Shown here piece after piece: positions 44,797 through 53,228 of a stretch of 64,000 bases of DNA; within the stretch, counting starts at the first letter, position 1, and every line of letters starts with the position of its first letter. The notes beneath the pieces are model-generated. The model was given only the letters and a program-made list of their open reading frames with translations, ran no database searches and was not told the origin of the DNA. Position numbers and translations under genes: made by a program. Source of the stretch: Rhizobium indicum (GTDB lineage: Bacteria > Pseudomonadota > Alphaproteobacteria > Rhizobiales > Rhizobiaceae); assembly GCF_005862305.2 (NCBI RefSeq), contig NZ_CP054021.1, forward strand, positions 1,240,001-1,304,000, read 5' to 3'.

Positions 44797-45642
44797 CTAA
44801 TAAGCCAGCGTACGGCTCTCTTCCCGGCCGAAGCCGCGGATTTCGATGCGGTCGGGATGGACCTCGACGATGGCGAAAGCGTTTTCCGTCTCGGTGTCGA
44901 CCACGCCCTTGAAATTGACGAAGTGGCAGCCGCCGGCCATGCCGTAATTGCCGACGTGGTCGTGGCCGTTGAGATAGGCGACGACATTGCGCTCAGAGGC
45001 GAGCAGGGCGACGATGCGGTCGCTGTCCCACATGTCGTGCTCACCGGGCGGATGCACCGGATAGTGATTCATGACGATCACCTTCTCGCCAGCCACGGCC
45101 GCTTTTGCGATTTCATCGCCAAGCCAGGCGAATTGTTCGTCGCTCAGCGCGGCATTCCAGCGATGGGCATTCCTCGCACCTTTTGCCTGCAACTCCGCCA
45201 GCATCTCAGCGGCAAGGGCGCGATGAGGATGGCCTTCGGGCGGCGCGAAGATGCTGACCTCGTTGCCGTCGAGCACGATAAAGCGCCAGCCGTGGCGCAA
45301 GAAGCTGTAATAGGGCGATGGCATGCCGAGGCGCGCGGCAACTTCGGACAAGTGTCCTGCAGAGACGGAGAAATCGTGGTTGCCGAGCAGGAAGACCGCC
45401 TCGTGCCTCAGCGTCTCATAGACCGGCAGGATATCGTCGAAGCTTGAAAAGCTGCGGTCGATGACATCGCCGAGCGTCATGACGAAGCTCAGCTCCTCAC
45501 CGTTGAAGACCTCGATCGCCGCGGCAACCTTGGCGAGGCTGTTGGCGTAATAACGATCCATGGCCACATGCGGCGCGATCGCCGCATATTGTGGGTCGGC
45601 GATGATGCCGAAGCGGAACAGGGGAGAAGACGAAGAAGACAT
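44797..45642 (-). CDS. Metallophosphoesterase (ADP-ribose/CDP-alcohol diphosphatase-like)
   Basis: The 281-aa cytoplasmic enzyme has the calcineurin-like metal site: ADPQ near residue 16, LGDVID, GNHD, MNHYPVH and NGHDHVGNYG. The pattern is closest to Mn2+-dependent ADP-ribose/CDP-choline diphosphatases, so a nucleotide diphosphate bond is a likely target. No signal peptide. It is on the same strand as sodB but downstream of the sodB terminator, so it is probably transcribed separately. Confidence 0.88.
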   Translation of the reverse strand: MSSSSSPLFRFGIIADPQYAAIAPHVAMDRYYANSLAKVAAAIEVFNGEELSFVMTLGDVIDRSFSSFDDILPVYETLRHEAVFLLGNHDFSVSAGHLSEVAARLGMPSPYYSFLRHGWRFIVLDGNEVSIFAPPEGHPHRALAAEMLAELQAKGARNAHRWNAALSDEQFAWLGDEIAKAAVAGEKVIVMNHYPVHPPGEHDMWDSDRIVALLASERNVVAYLNGHDHVGNYGMAGGCHFVNFKGVVDTETENAFAIVEVHPDRIEIRGFGREESRTLAY

Positions 45643-45699
45643 GGGGTGTGATTAGGAGCGGCCGGTGACAGGCATGTGACGGCCTCGTGTGAAAACGAA

Positions 45700-45726
45700 A
45701 CACCCGGCACTTGAGGCGCCGGGTGT
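45700..45726 (-). terminator. Terminator downstream of sodB
   Basis: ACACCCGGC (45700-45708) pairs with GCCGGGTGT (45718-45726). Read on the minus strand the stem is followed by TTCGTTTTC, 54 bp after the sodB stop. Confidence 0.75.
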
Positions 45727-45779
45727 CAAATTCGAAGAGGCTGACGACATCGCCGCCATGGCGGCGAGTCTCGTAACGC

Positions 45780-46382
45780 TTACTTCGTGGCTGCTTCGTA
45801 GCGTTCCAGGACGTAGTCCCAGTTGATCAGGCTGTCGACGAAGGCTTCGAGGTACTTCGGGCGGGCATTGCGATAGTCGATGTAGTAGGAGTGTTCCCAG
45901 ACGTCGACGCCGAGGATCGGGGTGGCGCCGTGAACCAGCGGGTTTTCGCCGTTCGGGGTCTTGGAGATTTCGAGCTTGCCGTTCTTGACGGAAACCCAGG
46001 CCCAGCCGGAGCCGAACTGGGTGGCGCCGGCATTGGCGAAATCGGCCTTGAACTTGTCGTAGCCGCCGAGATCGGAGGCAAAGGCCGCTTCGAGCTTGCC
46101 CGGCAGCTTGTTGCCGCCGCCGCCCTTCTTCATCCACTTCCAGAAGTGGATGTGGTTGTAGTGCTGGGCCGCGTTGTTGAAGAGGCCGGCATTGGTGCCG
46201 AAGGACTTCTTGACGACGTCTTCGAGCGAGAGGTCCGAAAGACCGGCTTCGGCGGCGAGCTTGTTGCCGTTGTCGACATAGGCCTTGTGGTGCTTGTCGT
46301 GGTGGAACTCCAGCGTTTCCTTCGACATGAAGGGAGCAAGCGCTTCGTAATCATAGGGAAGTTCAGGCAATTCGAAAGCCAT
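45780..46382 (-). CDS. sodB: Superoxide dismutase [Fe/Mn]
   Basis: The 200-aa cytosolic dismutase converts superoxide to peroxide and oxygen. Metal ligands fit: His27 (EFHHDKHH), His in AAQHYNHIHFW, Asp and His in DVWEHSYYIDYRNARPKYLE. GNGENPLVHG-type and FGSGWAWV are family signatures. AGGAGA lies before ATG 46382. A terminator follows. Whether Fe or Mn is used cannot be told from sequence alone. Confidence 0.94.
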   Translation of the reverse strand: MAFELPELPYDYEALAPFMSKETLEFHHDKHHKAYVDNGNKLAAEAGLSDLSLEDVVKKSFGTNAGLFNNAAQHYNHIHFWKWMKKGGGGNKLPGKLEAAFASDLGGYDKFKADFANAGATQFGSGWAWVSVKNGKLEISKTPNGENPLVHGATPILGVDVWEHSYYIDYRNARPKYLEAFVDSLINWDYVLERYEAATK

Positions 46383-46607
46383 GTCAGATCTCCTCTTGGC
46401 AATAGATTGCGTCTCGGCAGGTGAGGCGGAACATAGGAGGGGAAAGGGGGAGAGGCAACCGGCGAATTATCAAAAAACGACCGGCCGGAGGAAAATTTGC
46501 CTCAGTTGCAGGGTTGGAGTCGCGCGTAGAAATCGCTTGGGCAAATCAATGGGAATACCCACGCCGAAAACCACTTTTGCCTTTATGAAGATCAACGGAG
46601 ACCCGAT

Positions 46608-46934
46608 ATGAACAGGAATATAATCCAGCCTCTCGCTGCCGCCGCGCTGCTTTCACTTTCAGGTGCGGCGCATGCCTCCTCCGATGAGGCCTGGAAGCAG
46701 CTCGCCGCAGACGTCGAGGCCAAATGCAAGAAGGCAGCGGTCAGCATCGAAAAACCCAGCGCCACCGTCGATCCCTTCGGCAGCTCGCATTATGGCCTTG
46801 CCCTGGTGACAGGCAAGCCGAAGGGCGCCAAGGGACTGATCGCCCAGATCTGCGTCTACGACAAACAAAAGAAAACCGTCGAGATCGGCAGCGAACTGGA
46901 CGCCAAACAGCTCGGTCTCGCGCCGGCAAAATAG
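46608..46934 (+). CDS. Small exported protein (108 aa)
   Basis: An N-terminal signal peptide (IIQPLAAAALLSLSGAAHA, cleavage near residue 23) is followed by a compact domain with two Cys (AKCKKAAV and AQICVYDK), which may form a disulfide. The C-terminus is VEIGSELDAKQLGLAPAK. GGAGACC precedes ATG 46608. No family identified; small periplasmic proteins of this size are common in Rhizobium. Confidence 0.7.
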   Translation: MNRNIIQPLAAAALLSLSGAAHASSDEAWKQLAADVEAKCKKAAVSIEKPSATVDPFGSSHYGLALVTGKPKGAKGLIAQICVYDKQKKTVEIGSELDAKQLGLAPAK

Positions 46935-47093
46935 GCTGCCGCGGGATTGCCCCCAGGTTCCCTCAAAGTGATCGCAAGTGAGAATCTGTGCCCTGCGTCA
47001 CATTTCGTGGGGAACCGGAGCCTATCCTTAGGAGTTGAAAGGCTGGGCTTTAGGGTGGTTCGGTTTTTTCATGGAAGCGCAGAACCGCTCAAA

Positions 47094-47197
47094 TCTTTTG
47101 TTTTATGCAATTCCTGGAAAACCCCTTTTCCTGGAATTATGCAGCAATTCAAAGTGTTCGCGTCCTTTGGGCGTCTGAAAGGCGCGTGGCGCTGTGG
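47094..47197. repeat. Hybrid intergenic repeat, families B and C
   Basis: TTTTGTTTTATGCAATTCCT (family B end) runs into ATTATGCAGCAATTCAAAGT and GCGTCCTTTGGGCGTC (family C). This fused copy suggests the two families are parts of one mosaic. It ends at the ribosome site of the methyltransferase gene. Confidence 0.65.
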
Positions 47198-47208
47198 GAG
47201 GTGCCGGC

Positions 47209-47862
47209 ATGTCAGAGCTTCGCAGCAGGGCGGAAGATCAGCAAAAAATCTATCAGCACTGGGCACCGGTCTATGACCGGGTCTATCGCGGCATCCTGCG
47301 CGATGGCCACCGCAAACTCGCTGCCCTCGCCGCCGCGGCCGGCACCGACATTCTGGAGATCGGCGTCGGCACCGGCCTGACGCTCGGGCATTACCCGCGC
47401 CACTGCCGGGTGACCGGCATCGACATCTCCAAACACATGATTGAGCGGGCGCGTGAAAAGGCGAAACGCGAAAACCTTGAGCATGTGCAGGCGCTGGAGG
47501 TGATGGATGCGCATGCGCTCACCTTTGCCGACCGGTCTTTCGATGCGGTCTGCCTGCCCTTCGTCATCACGCTCATCCCCGAACCCGAACGGGCGCTGGA
47601 CGAATGCGCCAGGGTGCTGAGGCCGGGCGGCGAGATCATCCTCGCCAGCAAGCTTGGCGACGGCGCCGGTCTGCAGGGCGCGATCGAGACGGCGGTGGCG
47701 CCGCTGGTGCGTCACATCGGCTGGTCCTCCGCCTTCCGCATTCACCGCATCGTCGCCTGGGCCGAGCGCCGCGGCGATTTTGCCGCTGCCGATATCCTGC
47801 CGGTCTTTCCGAACGGCTTCTTCAAGATCATCCGGCTGAAGCAGCGTGGACTTGCCGGTTAA
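47209..47862 (+). CDS. Class I SAM-dependent methyltransferase, PmtA-like
   Basis: ATG 47209 follows GGGAGG. The 217-aa protein has motif I ILEIGVGTGLTLGHYP and motif II CRVTGIDISKHMIERA. FDAVCLPFVITLIPEPERAL resembles the phosphatidylethanolamine N-methyltransferase (PmtA) group of alphaproteobacteria, which makes phosphatidylcholine. The assignment to PmtA is only likely, not certain. Separated by 60 bp from the TauE permease; perhaps one operon. Confidence 0.8.
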   Translation: MSELRSRAEDQQKIYQHWAPVYDRVYRGILRDGHRKLAALAAAAGTDILEIGVGTGLTLGHYPRHCRVTGIDISKHMIERAREKAKRENLEHVQALEVMDAHALTFADRSFDAVCLPFVITLIPEPERALDECARVLRPGGEIILASKLGDGAGLQGAIETAVAPLVRHIGWSSAFRIHRIVAWAERRGDFAAADILPVFPNGFFKIIRLKQRGLAG

Positions 47863-47922
47863 GAGCGGAAATTTTTTCCCGCGTCGCTTATTCTGATGCT
47901 ACCGTTCGTCTGAGGGGACTGC

Positions 47923-48654
47923 ATGACATCGGATTTCTTCTTTTTCATCGTCGTGGGTTTCTGCGCGCAGATCGTCGACGGTGCGCTCGGCATGGCCTTC
48001 GGCGTGCTGTCGACGACGAGCCTTCTCGCCTTCGGGGTGCCGGTCGCCAATGCCAGCGCCATGACGCATGTGGCGGAAATGTTCACCACCGCCGCGTCGG
48101 GCCTCTCGCATGCCTATCATCGCAACGTCGACTGGCGCCTGGTGGCGCGGCTCGCACCGGCCGGCATGATCGGTGGCGCGATCGGCGCCTATCTGCTGGC
48201 CAATATCGACGGCAAGGTGATCGCGCCCTTCGTGTCGGCCTATCTGATCGCGATCGGACTGGTGATCCTCTACAAGGCCTTTCGGCCACCGCCAAAGCGG
48301 GATGTCCGCGACTGGATCGTGCCGCCGGTCGGGTTTTGCGGCGGCGTGCTCGATGCCATCGGCGGCGGCGGATGGGGGCCGATCGTCACCAGTTCGCTGG
48401 TCAGCCGCGGCCATGACCTGAAACGGGTGATCGGCTCGACCAATTTCACCGAATTCGCCGTGACGCTGACGATTTCCCTGACCTTCATGCTGACGCTCGG
48501 CTGGTCGGAACTCAATTCGGCGATCGGCCTGATCATCGGCGGCGTCATCGCTGCCCCCTTCGGCGCGATCCTCGTCAAACGGCTGCCGGTGCGGCCGCTG
48601 ATGGTGGCGGTGTCGATGATCATCATCGGCACGTCGGCGATACGGCTCCTGTAA
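47923..48654 (+). CDS. TauE/SafE-family permease
   Basis: The 243-aa inner-membrane protein has about seven helices. Family motifs are VVGFCAQIVDGALGMAFGVL near the N-terminus and GFCGGVLDAIGGGGWGPIV in the middle. The family exports sulfite, sulfoacetate or similar anions. HVAEMFTTAASGLSHAY follows the first segment. The substrate is not determined. Behind the methyltransferase and followed by a family C repeat. Confidence 0.9.
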   Translation: MTSDFFFFIVVGFCAQIVDGALGMAFGVLSTTSLLAFGVPVANASAMTHVAEMFTTAASGLSHAYHRNVDWRLVARLAPAGMIGGAIGAYLLANIDGKVIAPFVSAYLIAIGLVILYKAFRPPPKRDVRDWIVPPVGFCGGVLDAIGGGGWGPIVTSSLVSRGHDLKRVIGSTNFTEFAVTLTISLTFMLTLGWSELNSAIGLIIGGVIAAPFGAILVKRLPVRPLMVAVSMIIIGTSAIRLL

Positions 48655-48677
48655 AGACCGCCTCGCTAGCGCATAGT

Positions 48678-48722
48678 GCTGCAGCGTCCTTTGCGCGTCT
48701 GAAAAGACGCGCGGCGCTGTAG
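48678..48722. repeat. Intergenic repeat, family C (short)
   Basis: GTGCTGCAGCGTCCTTTGCG ... GACGCGCGGCGCTGTAG between the TauE gene and the convergent SnoaL-like gene; it may also act as a bidirectional stem-loop. Confidence 0.6.
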
Positions 48723-48724
48723 GG

Positions 48725-49069
48725 TTACAGATTCCGGCCGAAATAAACATCCACGGAGGCGATCTTGTCGCCGCGGAAGCGAAAGCTCTCTATGTTGCGG
48801 AAGCTGCCGCCGTCCCTTTTTTCGGCACGGTAACGAATGACCGCCTCGTCACCGTCGATCGCCAGGAATTCGATGTCAAAGGCGCGGAAGACCGGTTCCT
48901 TCGGCCAGCAGCGATCGAAATAAGTCGCTCGGTCGATGTGGTCGTCGCGCGGACTGGAAAAGGTGAAATCCTCCGTCAACATGGCGCCGACGATATCCTT
49001 GCGGTCGTCGAGATAGGCGGCATAGAGATGACGGATGGTCTCCTCTCGGGATGTGCGCATGTCGCTCAT
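48725..49069 (-). CDS. SnoaL/NTF2-like protein
   Basis: The 114-aa cone-fold protein has EETIRHLYAAYLDDRKDIVG at the N-terminus, LTEDFTFSSPRDDHIDRATYF, and a C-terminal RFRGDKIASVDVYFGR, typical of the SnoaL-like polyketide cyclase/nuclear transport factor 2 fold. It may bind or isomerise a small molecule; the exact role is unknown. A 21-bp perfect palindrome 20 bp upstream suggests dedicated repressor control. Confidence 0.82.
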   Translation of the reverse strand: MSDMRTSREETIRHLYAAYLDDRKDIVGAMLTEDFTFSSPRDDHIDRATYFDRCWPKEPVFRAFDIEFLAIDGDEAVIRYRAEKRDGGSFRNIESFRFRGDKIASVDVYFGRNL

Positions 49070-49088
49070 GGCAATGTCCTTGGCTTAA

Positions 49089-49109
49089 CTGATTGCATGA
49101 TGCAATCAG
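49089..49109. promoter_or_regulatory. 21-bp perfect palindrome upstream of the SnoaL-like gene
   Basis: Arms CTGATTGCAT and ATGCAATCAG surround one central G. Located 20-40 bp before the start at 49069, overlapping the promoter. No repressor gene lies next to it. Confidence 0.6.
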
Positions 49110-49201
49110 TCATGTTTCTAGCACTTTTGCCCGAGAGGGTCCAGATTTGCGGCTCTCATTTCCAAAGATAGGTCACCGATGCGAAAGCGCCGTCTTGAAG
49201 G

Positions 49202-49408
49202 ATGGGCCATAGCGCGGTTATATCCGTGCGTGCCCGCCCTGGAACGGCGAGTGCATGCACCGCTACGGCCTATGCGCTCGACCTCGAAAAGCTCGATCTT
49301 CAGGACACATTCACCCGCGCCGATCTGATCGCCGCGGCAAAGGACACATCGTTTTATCAGGCGCGCGGAACTTCGCCCGCGCGATCCATGCCGAGGCCGA
49401 GAGAATGA
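49202..49408 (+). other. Uncertain small ORF coupled to the MFS gene
   Basis: A 68-codon frame whose TGA overlaps the MFS ATG (ATGA). The middle reads AYALDLEKLDLQDTFTRADL and looks more protein-like than its ends. It could be a small real gene, a remnant of a lost gene, or chance. No good ribosome site at ATG 49202. It covers much of the 335-bp gap 49070-49404; only the 21-bp palindrome is otherwise notable there. Confidence 0.25.
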
Positions 49409-50640
49409 CCGATACGCAATTGGACGCCGCCAGCGCCAGGCCGGGCTCGATCCACTGGAGGCGCAATCTCACCATCTCGCTGATCGGCTCCTTCACCACG
49501 ATCGTGGCGATGACGCTGCTGCTTCCCTTCCTGCCGCTTTATGTCGAGGAACTCGGCGTCACCGACCATGCTGACATCGTGCAATGGTCGGGCATTGCTT
49601 ATGGCGCCACCTTCTTTGCCGCGGCTCTCGTCGCGCCGCTCTGGGGCCGGCTTGGCGATATTTACGGCCGCAAGCTGATGCTGGTGCGTGCCAGCCTCGG
49701 CATGACGCTGGCGATCTCGCTGATGGGCATGGCCGGCAATGTCTGGCAGCTGGTGGCGCTGCGCCTCTTCGTCGGGCTTGCCGGCGGTTATGCCTCCGGC
49801 TCGATGGTGCTGGTGGCGACGCAGACGCCGAAGGATCGTTCGGCCTGGGCGCTCGGCGTTCTCTCTTCCGGCATCATGGCCGGCAACCTCGTCGGGCCGC
49901 TGATCGGTGGGGCACTGCCGCCCATCATCGGCATCCGCGGCACGTTCCTCGCCGCCGGCGGCATGATCTTCCTCGCCTTCCTCGCCACGGCCTTGCTGAT
50001 CAAGGAAGAGAAATCGCCGGCCCGCAAGCAGGCGGCCAAGGCCAGCGGCGGCTGGAAGTCCATTGCCGACAAGCGGCCCGTCATCGCCATGCTGGCGACC
50101 GGCATGCTCTTGATGTTTGCCAATATGTCGATCGAGCCGATCATCACCGTCTATGTCGCGCAACTCGTGCCCGTCGAATCCCAGATAACGATGGTATCGG
50201 GCGTCGTCATGTCGGCGGCGGCCCTCGGCAGCATTCTGTCAGCCTCATGGCTCGGCAAGCTCGCCGACAGGATCGGCCACTGGCCGGTGATTGCAGGCGC
50301 GCTCGCCGTCGCCGGGCTGCTGCTGATCCCGCAGGCCTTCGTCACCAGCTCCTGGCAGTTGATCATCCTGCGTTTCTTAATGGGCGCAGCACTCGGCGGG
50401 CTGCTGCCCTGCATCGCCGCGGTCATCCGCCACAGCGTGCCTGATAGTGCGGCCGGCAGCATTCTCGGGCTTTCCATCTCCTCGCAATATGTCGGCCAGG
50501 TGGCCGGCCCCATCCTTGGCGGTTTTGTCGGCGGGCATATCGGCATGCGGGCAGTGTTCCTCGGCACCTCCGTGCTGCTTCTCGCCGGTGCGGCCTATGC
50601 CTGGATAGTGCGGCCGAAGGATGGGGAGACATCGAGCTAA
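49405..50640 (+). CDS. MFS transporter, DHA1-type drug efflux
   Basis: The 411-aa protein has 12 helices starting WRRNLTISLIGSFTTIVAMT. Motif A is GRLGDIYGRKLMLVRAS, and GLAGGYASGSMVLVATQTPK (motif C-like region) follows. It resembles YfmO/MdtG-type multidrug exporters. The frame extends upstream to 49255, but ATG 49405 is supported by GAGAGA and the family N-terminus. Convergent with the TetR gene that overlaps its stop by 4 nt. Confidence 0.88.
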   Translation: MTDTQLDAASARPGSIHWRRNLTISLIGSFTTIVAMTLLLPFLPLYVEELGVTDHADIVQWSGIAYGATFFAAALVAPLWGRLGDIYGRKLMLVRASLGMTLAISLMGMAGNVWQLVALRLFVGLAGGYASGSMVLVATQTPKDRSAWALGVLSSGIMAGNLVGPLIGGALPPIIGIRGTFLAAGGMIFLAFLATALLIKEEKSPARKQAAKASGGWKSIADKRPVIAMLATGMLLMFANMSIEPIITVYVAQLVPVESQITMVSGVVMSAAALGSILSASWLGKLADRIGHWPVIAGALAVAGLLLIPQAFVTSSWQLIILRFLMGAALGGLLPCIAAVIRHSVPDSAAGSILGLSISSQYVGQVAGPILGGFVGGHIGMRAVFLGTSVLLLAGAAYAWIVRPKDGETSS

Positions 50641-51251
50641 GGGGCGCTCCCGCAGATCAGCTCGACGCCCGACCGGGCGATCGCTTCCAGCGTCTCGCGG
50701 CTGTCGCCGGCGCGGGCGCGGACGGCGAGCGAATGCATGACAGCGGAGGCGAGCCTGGCAAGCATCTGCGGATCGGCGCTTTGGGGAAGCTCGCCTCTTT
50801 CCACGCCAAGGCGCATGCGCTTTTCGATCTCATCGTCGAAATCGTTGAGGCTGCGGCCGAGCACCTCGCGGACCCGCTCATGCTGGACCGCCTCGGCCGA
50901 TGCCGTGCCGATCAGCAGACAGCCGCGGGCGGCGGTATCGCCATGCAGGTAGATCGCCAGCGCACCGGCATAGACGCGGGCGATATTGTCGCGAAGCGGC
51001 AGTGACGGGTCGAGCGCCTCAGTCAGCACGTCCATGCCGTCCTGCCGATACCCCTCCAGCGTATCGAGATAGAGATCCTCCTTGTCGCCGAAGGCGCCGT
51101 AGAGGCTCGGGCGGTTGAGGTTGGTCGCAGCACTCAGATTGTCGAGCGAGGCGGCGGCAAACCCCCTGTCCCAGAAGACATCCCGCGCCTTGCCGAGCGC
51201 CGCCTTGGCGTCGAAGGCCCTCGGGCGGCCGCGCTTCTTTTCGTCTTTCAT
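50637..51251 (-). CDS. TetR/AcrR-family transcriptional regulator
   Basis: The 204-aa repressor has the N-terminal HTH RGFAAASLDNLSAATNLNRPSLYGAFGDKEDLYL (typical TetR_N) after KKRGRPRAFDAKAAL. The C-terminal domain has one Cys-containing stretch (TAARGCLLIG) as in the YcdC/AcrR_C group. Divergent from a glutathione S-transferase gene and separated by a large palindrome, its probable operator. It overlaps the convergent MFS stop by 4 nt. Confidence 0.92.
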   Translation of the reverse strand: MKDEKKRGRPRAFDAKAALGKARDVFWDRGFAAASLDNLSAATNLNRPSLYGAFGDKEDLYLDTLEGYRQDGMDVLTEALDPSLPLRDNIARVYAGALAIYLHGDTAARGCLLIGTASAEAVQHERVREVLGRSLNDFDDEIEKRMRLGVERGELPQSADPQMLARLASAVMHSLAVRARAGDSRETLEAIARSGVELICGSAP

Positions 51252-51253
51252 AT

Positions 51254-51309
51254 TTTGTACCGTTTCGCATTAAATTCTTGACGAGAATTATTTTATGCGA
51301 AACAGTACA
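51254..51309. promoter_or_regulatory. Large imperfect palindrome between tetR and the GST gene
   Basis: TTTGTACCGTTTCGCAT (51254-51270) is mirrored by ATGCGAAACAGTACAAA (51294-51310), with ATTCTTGACGAGAAT in the centre. The outer arms differ at one base. It covers the divergent promoter and probably binds the TetR regulator at two sites. Confidence 0.65.
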
Positions 51310-51366
51310 AATGTTCAACGCTATCGGCGGGCGGCATCGACCGCCTCCACAAGGAGAGGAAACGCA

Positions 51367-52050
51367 ATGAAACTCTACATGCACGCCGCGGCTTGTTCGC
51401 TTTCGCCGCACATCATCTGCCGGGAGCTGGGGCTCGATATCGAGCTCGTCCAGGTCGACCGGCAGACGCACAGGACGAGCAACGGCGAGGATTATCTGGC
51501 GATCAACGGCAACGGCTATGTGCCAGCGCTGATGCTCGACGATGGCAAGGTGCTGACCGAGGGGCCGGCGATCGTGCAGTTCCTCGCCGACAGCGTGCCG
51601 GAAGGGGCAGCCCTCTTGCCTGAGGTCGGCAACATCAGCCGCAACGAGGTGCAGTCCTATCTGAATTTCATCACCGCCGAGCTGCACAAGCCGATGGTGC
51701 TGCTCTTCAATCCGATTTATTCCAGCGTTCATGGCGAGGTTCGCGCGCTGATATCGAAGCGGCTCACATGGCTGAACGGCCGTCTTGCCGGACCCTATCT
51801 CACCGGCGATGTCTTTACGGTGGCGGATGCCTATCTCTTCGTCTGCCTGAACTGGTCGCCCTGGACCGACATCGATCTCAAGCAATGGCCGGCACTGCAC
51901 GGCTTCATGGCCCGCGTGGCGGCACGGCCGAAGGTGCGCGAGGCGCTGCAAGCCGAAGACCTCGAGGCCTTCGATGCCGACGGCGTCTATTTCGCGCCGC
52001 ACGCCTATCTCGCCTCATCAGGACGGACCGGCTCGCCGGTCAGGCCGTAA
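51367..52050 (+). CDS. Glutathione S-transferase
   Basis: The 227-aa cytosolic enzyme starts MKLYMHAAACSLSPHIICRE, with the Cys/Ser-Pro active-site loop of bacterial beta-class (GstA-like) enzymes. Other features are NGNGYVPALMLDDGKVLTEGPAIVQFLAD and C-terminal LTGDVFTVADAYLFVCLNW. It conjugates glutathione to electrophiles. ATG 51367 follows AAGGAGAGG. Expression is probably controlled by the divergent TetR. Confidence 0.93.
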   Translation: MKLYMHAAACSLSPHIICRELGLDIELVQVDRQTHRTSNGEDYLAINGNGYVPALMLDDGKVLTEGPAIVQFLADSVPEGAALLPEVGNISRNEVQSYLNFITAELHKPMVLLFNPIYSSVHGEVRALISKRLTWLNGRLAGPYLTGDVFTVADAYLFVCLNWSPWTDIDLKQWPALHGFMARVAARPKVREALQAEDLEAFDADGVYFAPHAYLASSGRTGSPVRP

Positions 52051-52084
52051 ACGCGAGGTCCGCCACACCGCGACAAGGATGGCA

Positions 52085-52918
52085 TCAGAGGGCGTTGACG
52101 GCGACCGGCAAAGCACGCTTGTGGCCGGTCGCCCGATAGGCGGCGAGGATGCGGCGGCGGGCGATCTCGCCGACCGGCTTGCCTTCGAGGAAATCGTCGA
52201 TCTCATCATAGCTGACGCCATAGGCTTCTTCGTCGGGGCGCAACGGGCGCTGGTCCTCGAGATCGGCTGTGGGCACCTTGAACACCAGCTCGTCCGGGGC
52301 GCCGAGCCGCTTTGCCAGCAGGCGGACCCGGCGCTTGTTGAGGCCGGCCAGCGGCAGGATATCAGCGGCGCCATCGCCGAATTTGGTGAAGAAGCCCATG
52401 ACCGCCTCGGCCGCATGGTCGGTGCCGATGACAAGGCCGCCAAGGGCCCCGGCCAGGGCGAACTGGGCGATCATCCGCTGACGGGCCTTGATGTTACCGA
52501 GGATGAAATCCTGCCGGCCGGCATCGGCAAAGGCGAGGCCGCCGTTTAGCGCGGCGGCAAGCATCGCATCCGCCGGCGCCTTGATGTTGACCACCATCGA
52601 GCGGTCGGCGCCGATCGTTTCCAGCGCCCTCACTGCATCGGCCTCATCCGCCTGGACACCATAGGGAAGGCGCACGGCAATGAATTCGGCCGCATGGCCG
52701 CTGTCACGCAGCTCGCGCACTGCCTTCTGAGCCAGCAGCGCCGCCGTCAGCGAATCGACGCCGCCGCTGATGCCGAGGACGTAGCCGCGCATGCCCGAGG
52801 CGACGAGATAATCCTTGAGGAAAGCGGTTCGCCGTTCGATCTCCCGCTCAGGGTCGATGTCGGCGGCGACACCCAGTTCGCGGATGATCTCGCCTTGTTC
52901 GTCGAACAGCACAGTCAT
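52085..52918 (-). CDS. nadE: NAD+ synthase, ammonia-dependent type
   Basis: The last step of NAD synthesis, amidating nicotinate adenine dinucleotide. The 277-aa protein has the PP-loop SGGVDSLTAALLAQ near residue 51, plus NIKARQRMIAQFALAG, VIGTDHAAEAVMGFFTKFGDGAADI and PTADLEDQRPLRPDEEAYGV, all NadE signatures. It lacks a glutaminase domain, so it should use ammonia. N-terminal FDEQGEIIRELGV is typical of the short form. Convergent with the GST gene. Confidence 0.94.
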   Translation of the reverse strand: MTVLFDEQGEIIRELGVAADIDPEREIERRTAFLKDYLVASGMRGYVLGISGGVDSLTAALLAQKAVRELRDSGHAAEFIAVRLPYGVQADEADAVRALETIGADRSMVVNIKAPADAMLAAALNGGLAFADAGRQDFILGNIKARQRMIAQFALAGALGGLVIGTDHAAEAVMGFFTKFGDGAADILPLAGLNKRRVRLLAKRLGAPDELVFKVPTADLEDQRPLRPDEEAYGVSYDEIDDFLEGKPVGEIARRRILAAYRATGHKRALPVAVNAL

Positions 52919-53049
52919 AAGCCTCTTCCTCCCCGCTTACGGAATTTCGGCGCCACTATGGCGAAAAGATGGGGGAAGACGAAACCGTTTCGGGCAGACC
53001 TGCCATGCATTTTATGCAAGTGGGCGGTTTGGTATCTTGGCGGGTGCAG

Positions 53050-53219
53050 CACCCCCCTCTGCCCTGCCGGGCATCTCCCCCACAGGTGGGGAGATCGGCA
53101 GGAAGCCATGCCTCGCCCTGAATTTGCGATTCATGTGACGGCAGTTGTTTGGGGAAGCCATCGCGCCCATCCAATCTCCCTCCTTGTGGGGGAGATGCCC
53201 GGCAGGGCAGAGGGGGGTG
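53050..53219. repeat. Composite palindromic element, family A (170 bp)
   Basis: The same structure and nearly the same interior as 25799-25968, including ATGCCTCGCCCTGA and GTTTGGGGAAGCCATCGC. The ends are CACCCCCCTCTGCCCTGCCG and its inverse. Fills most of the 310-bp gap 52919-53228 between nadE and the cyclase. Confidence 0.85.
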
Positions 53220-53228
53220 GACTCCCGC

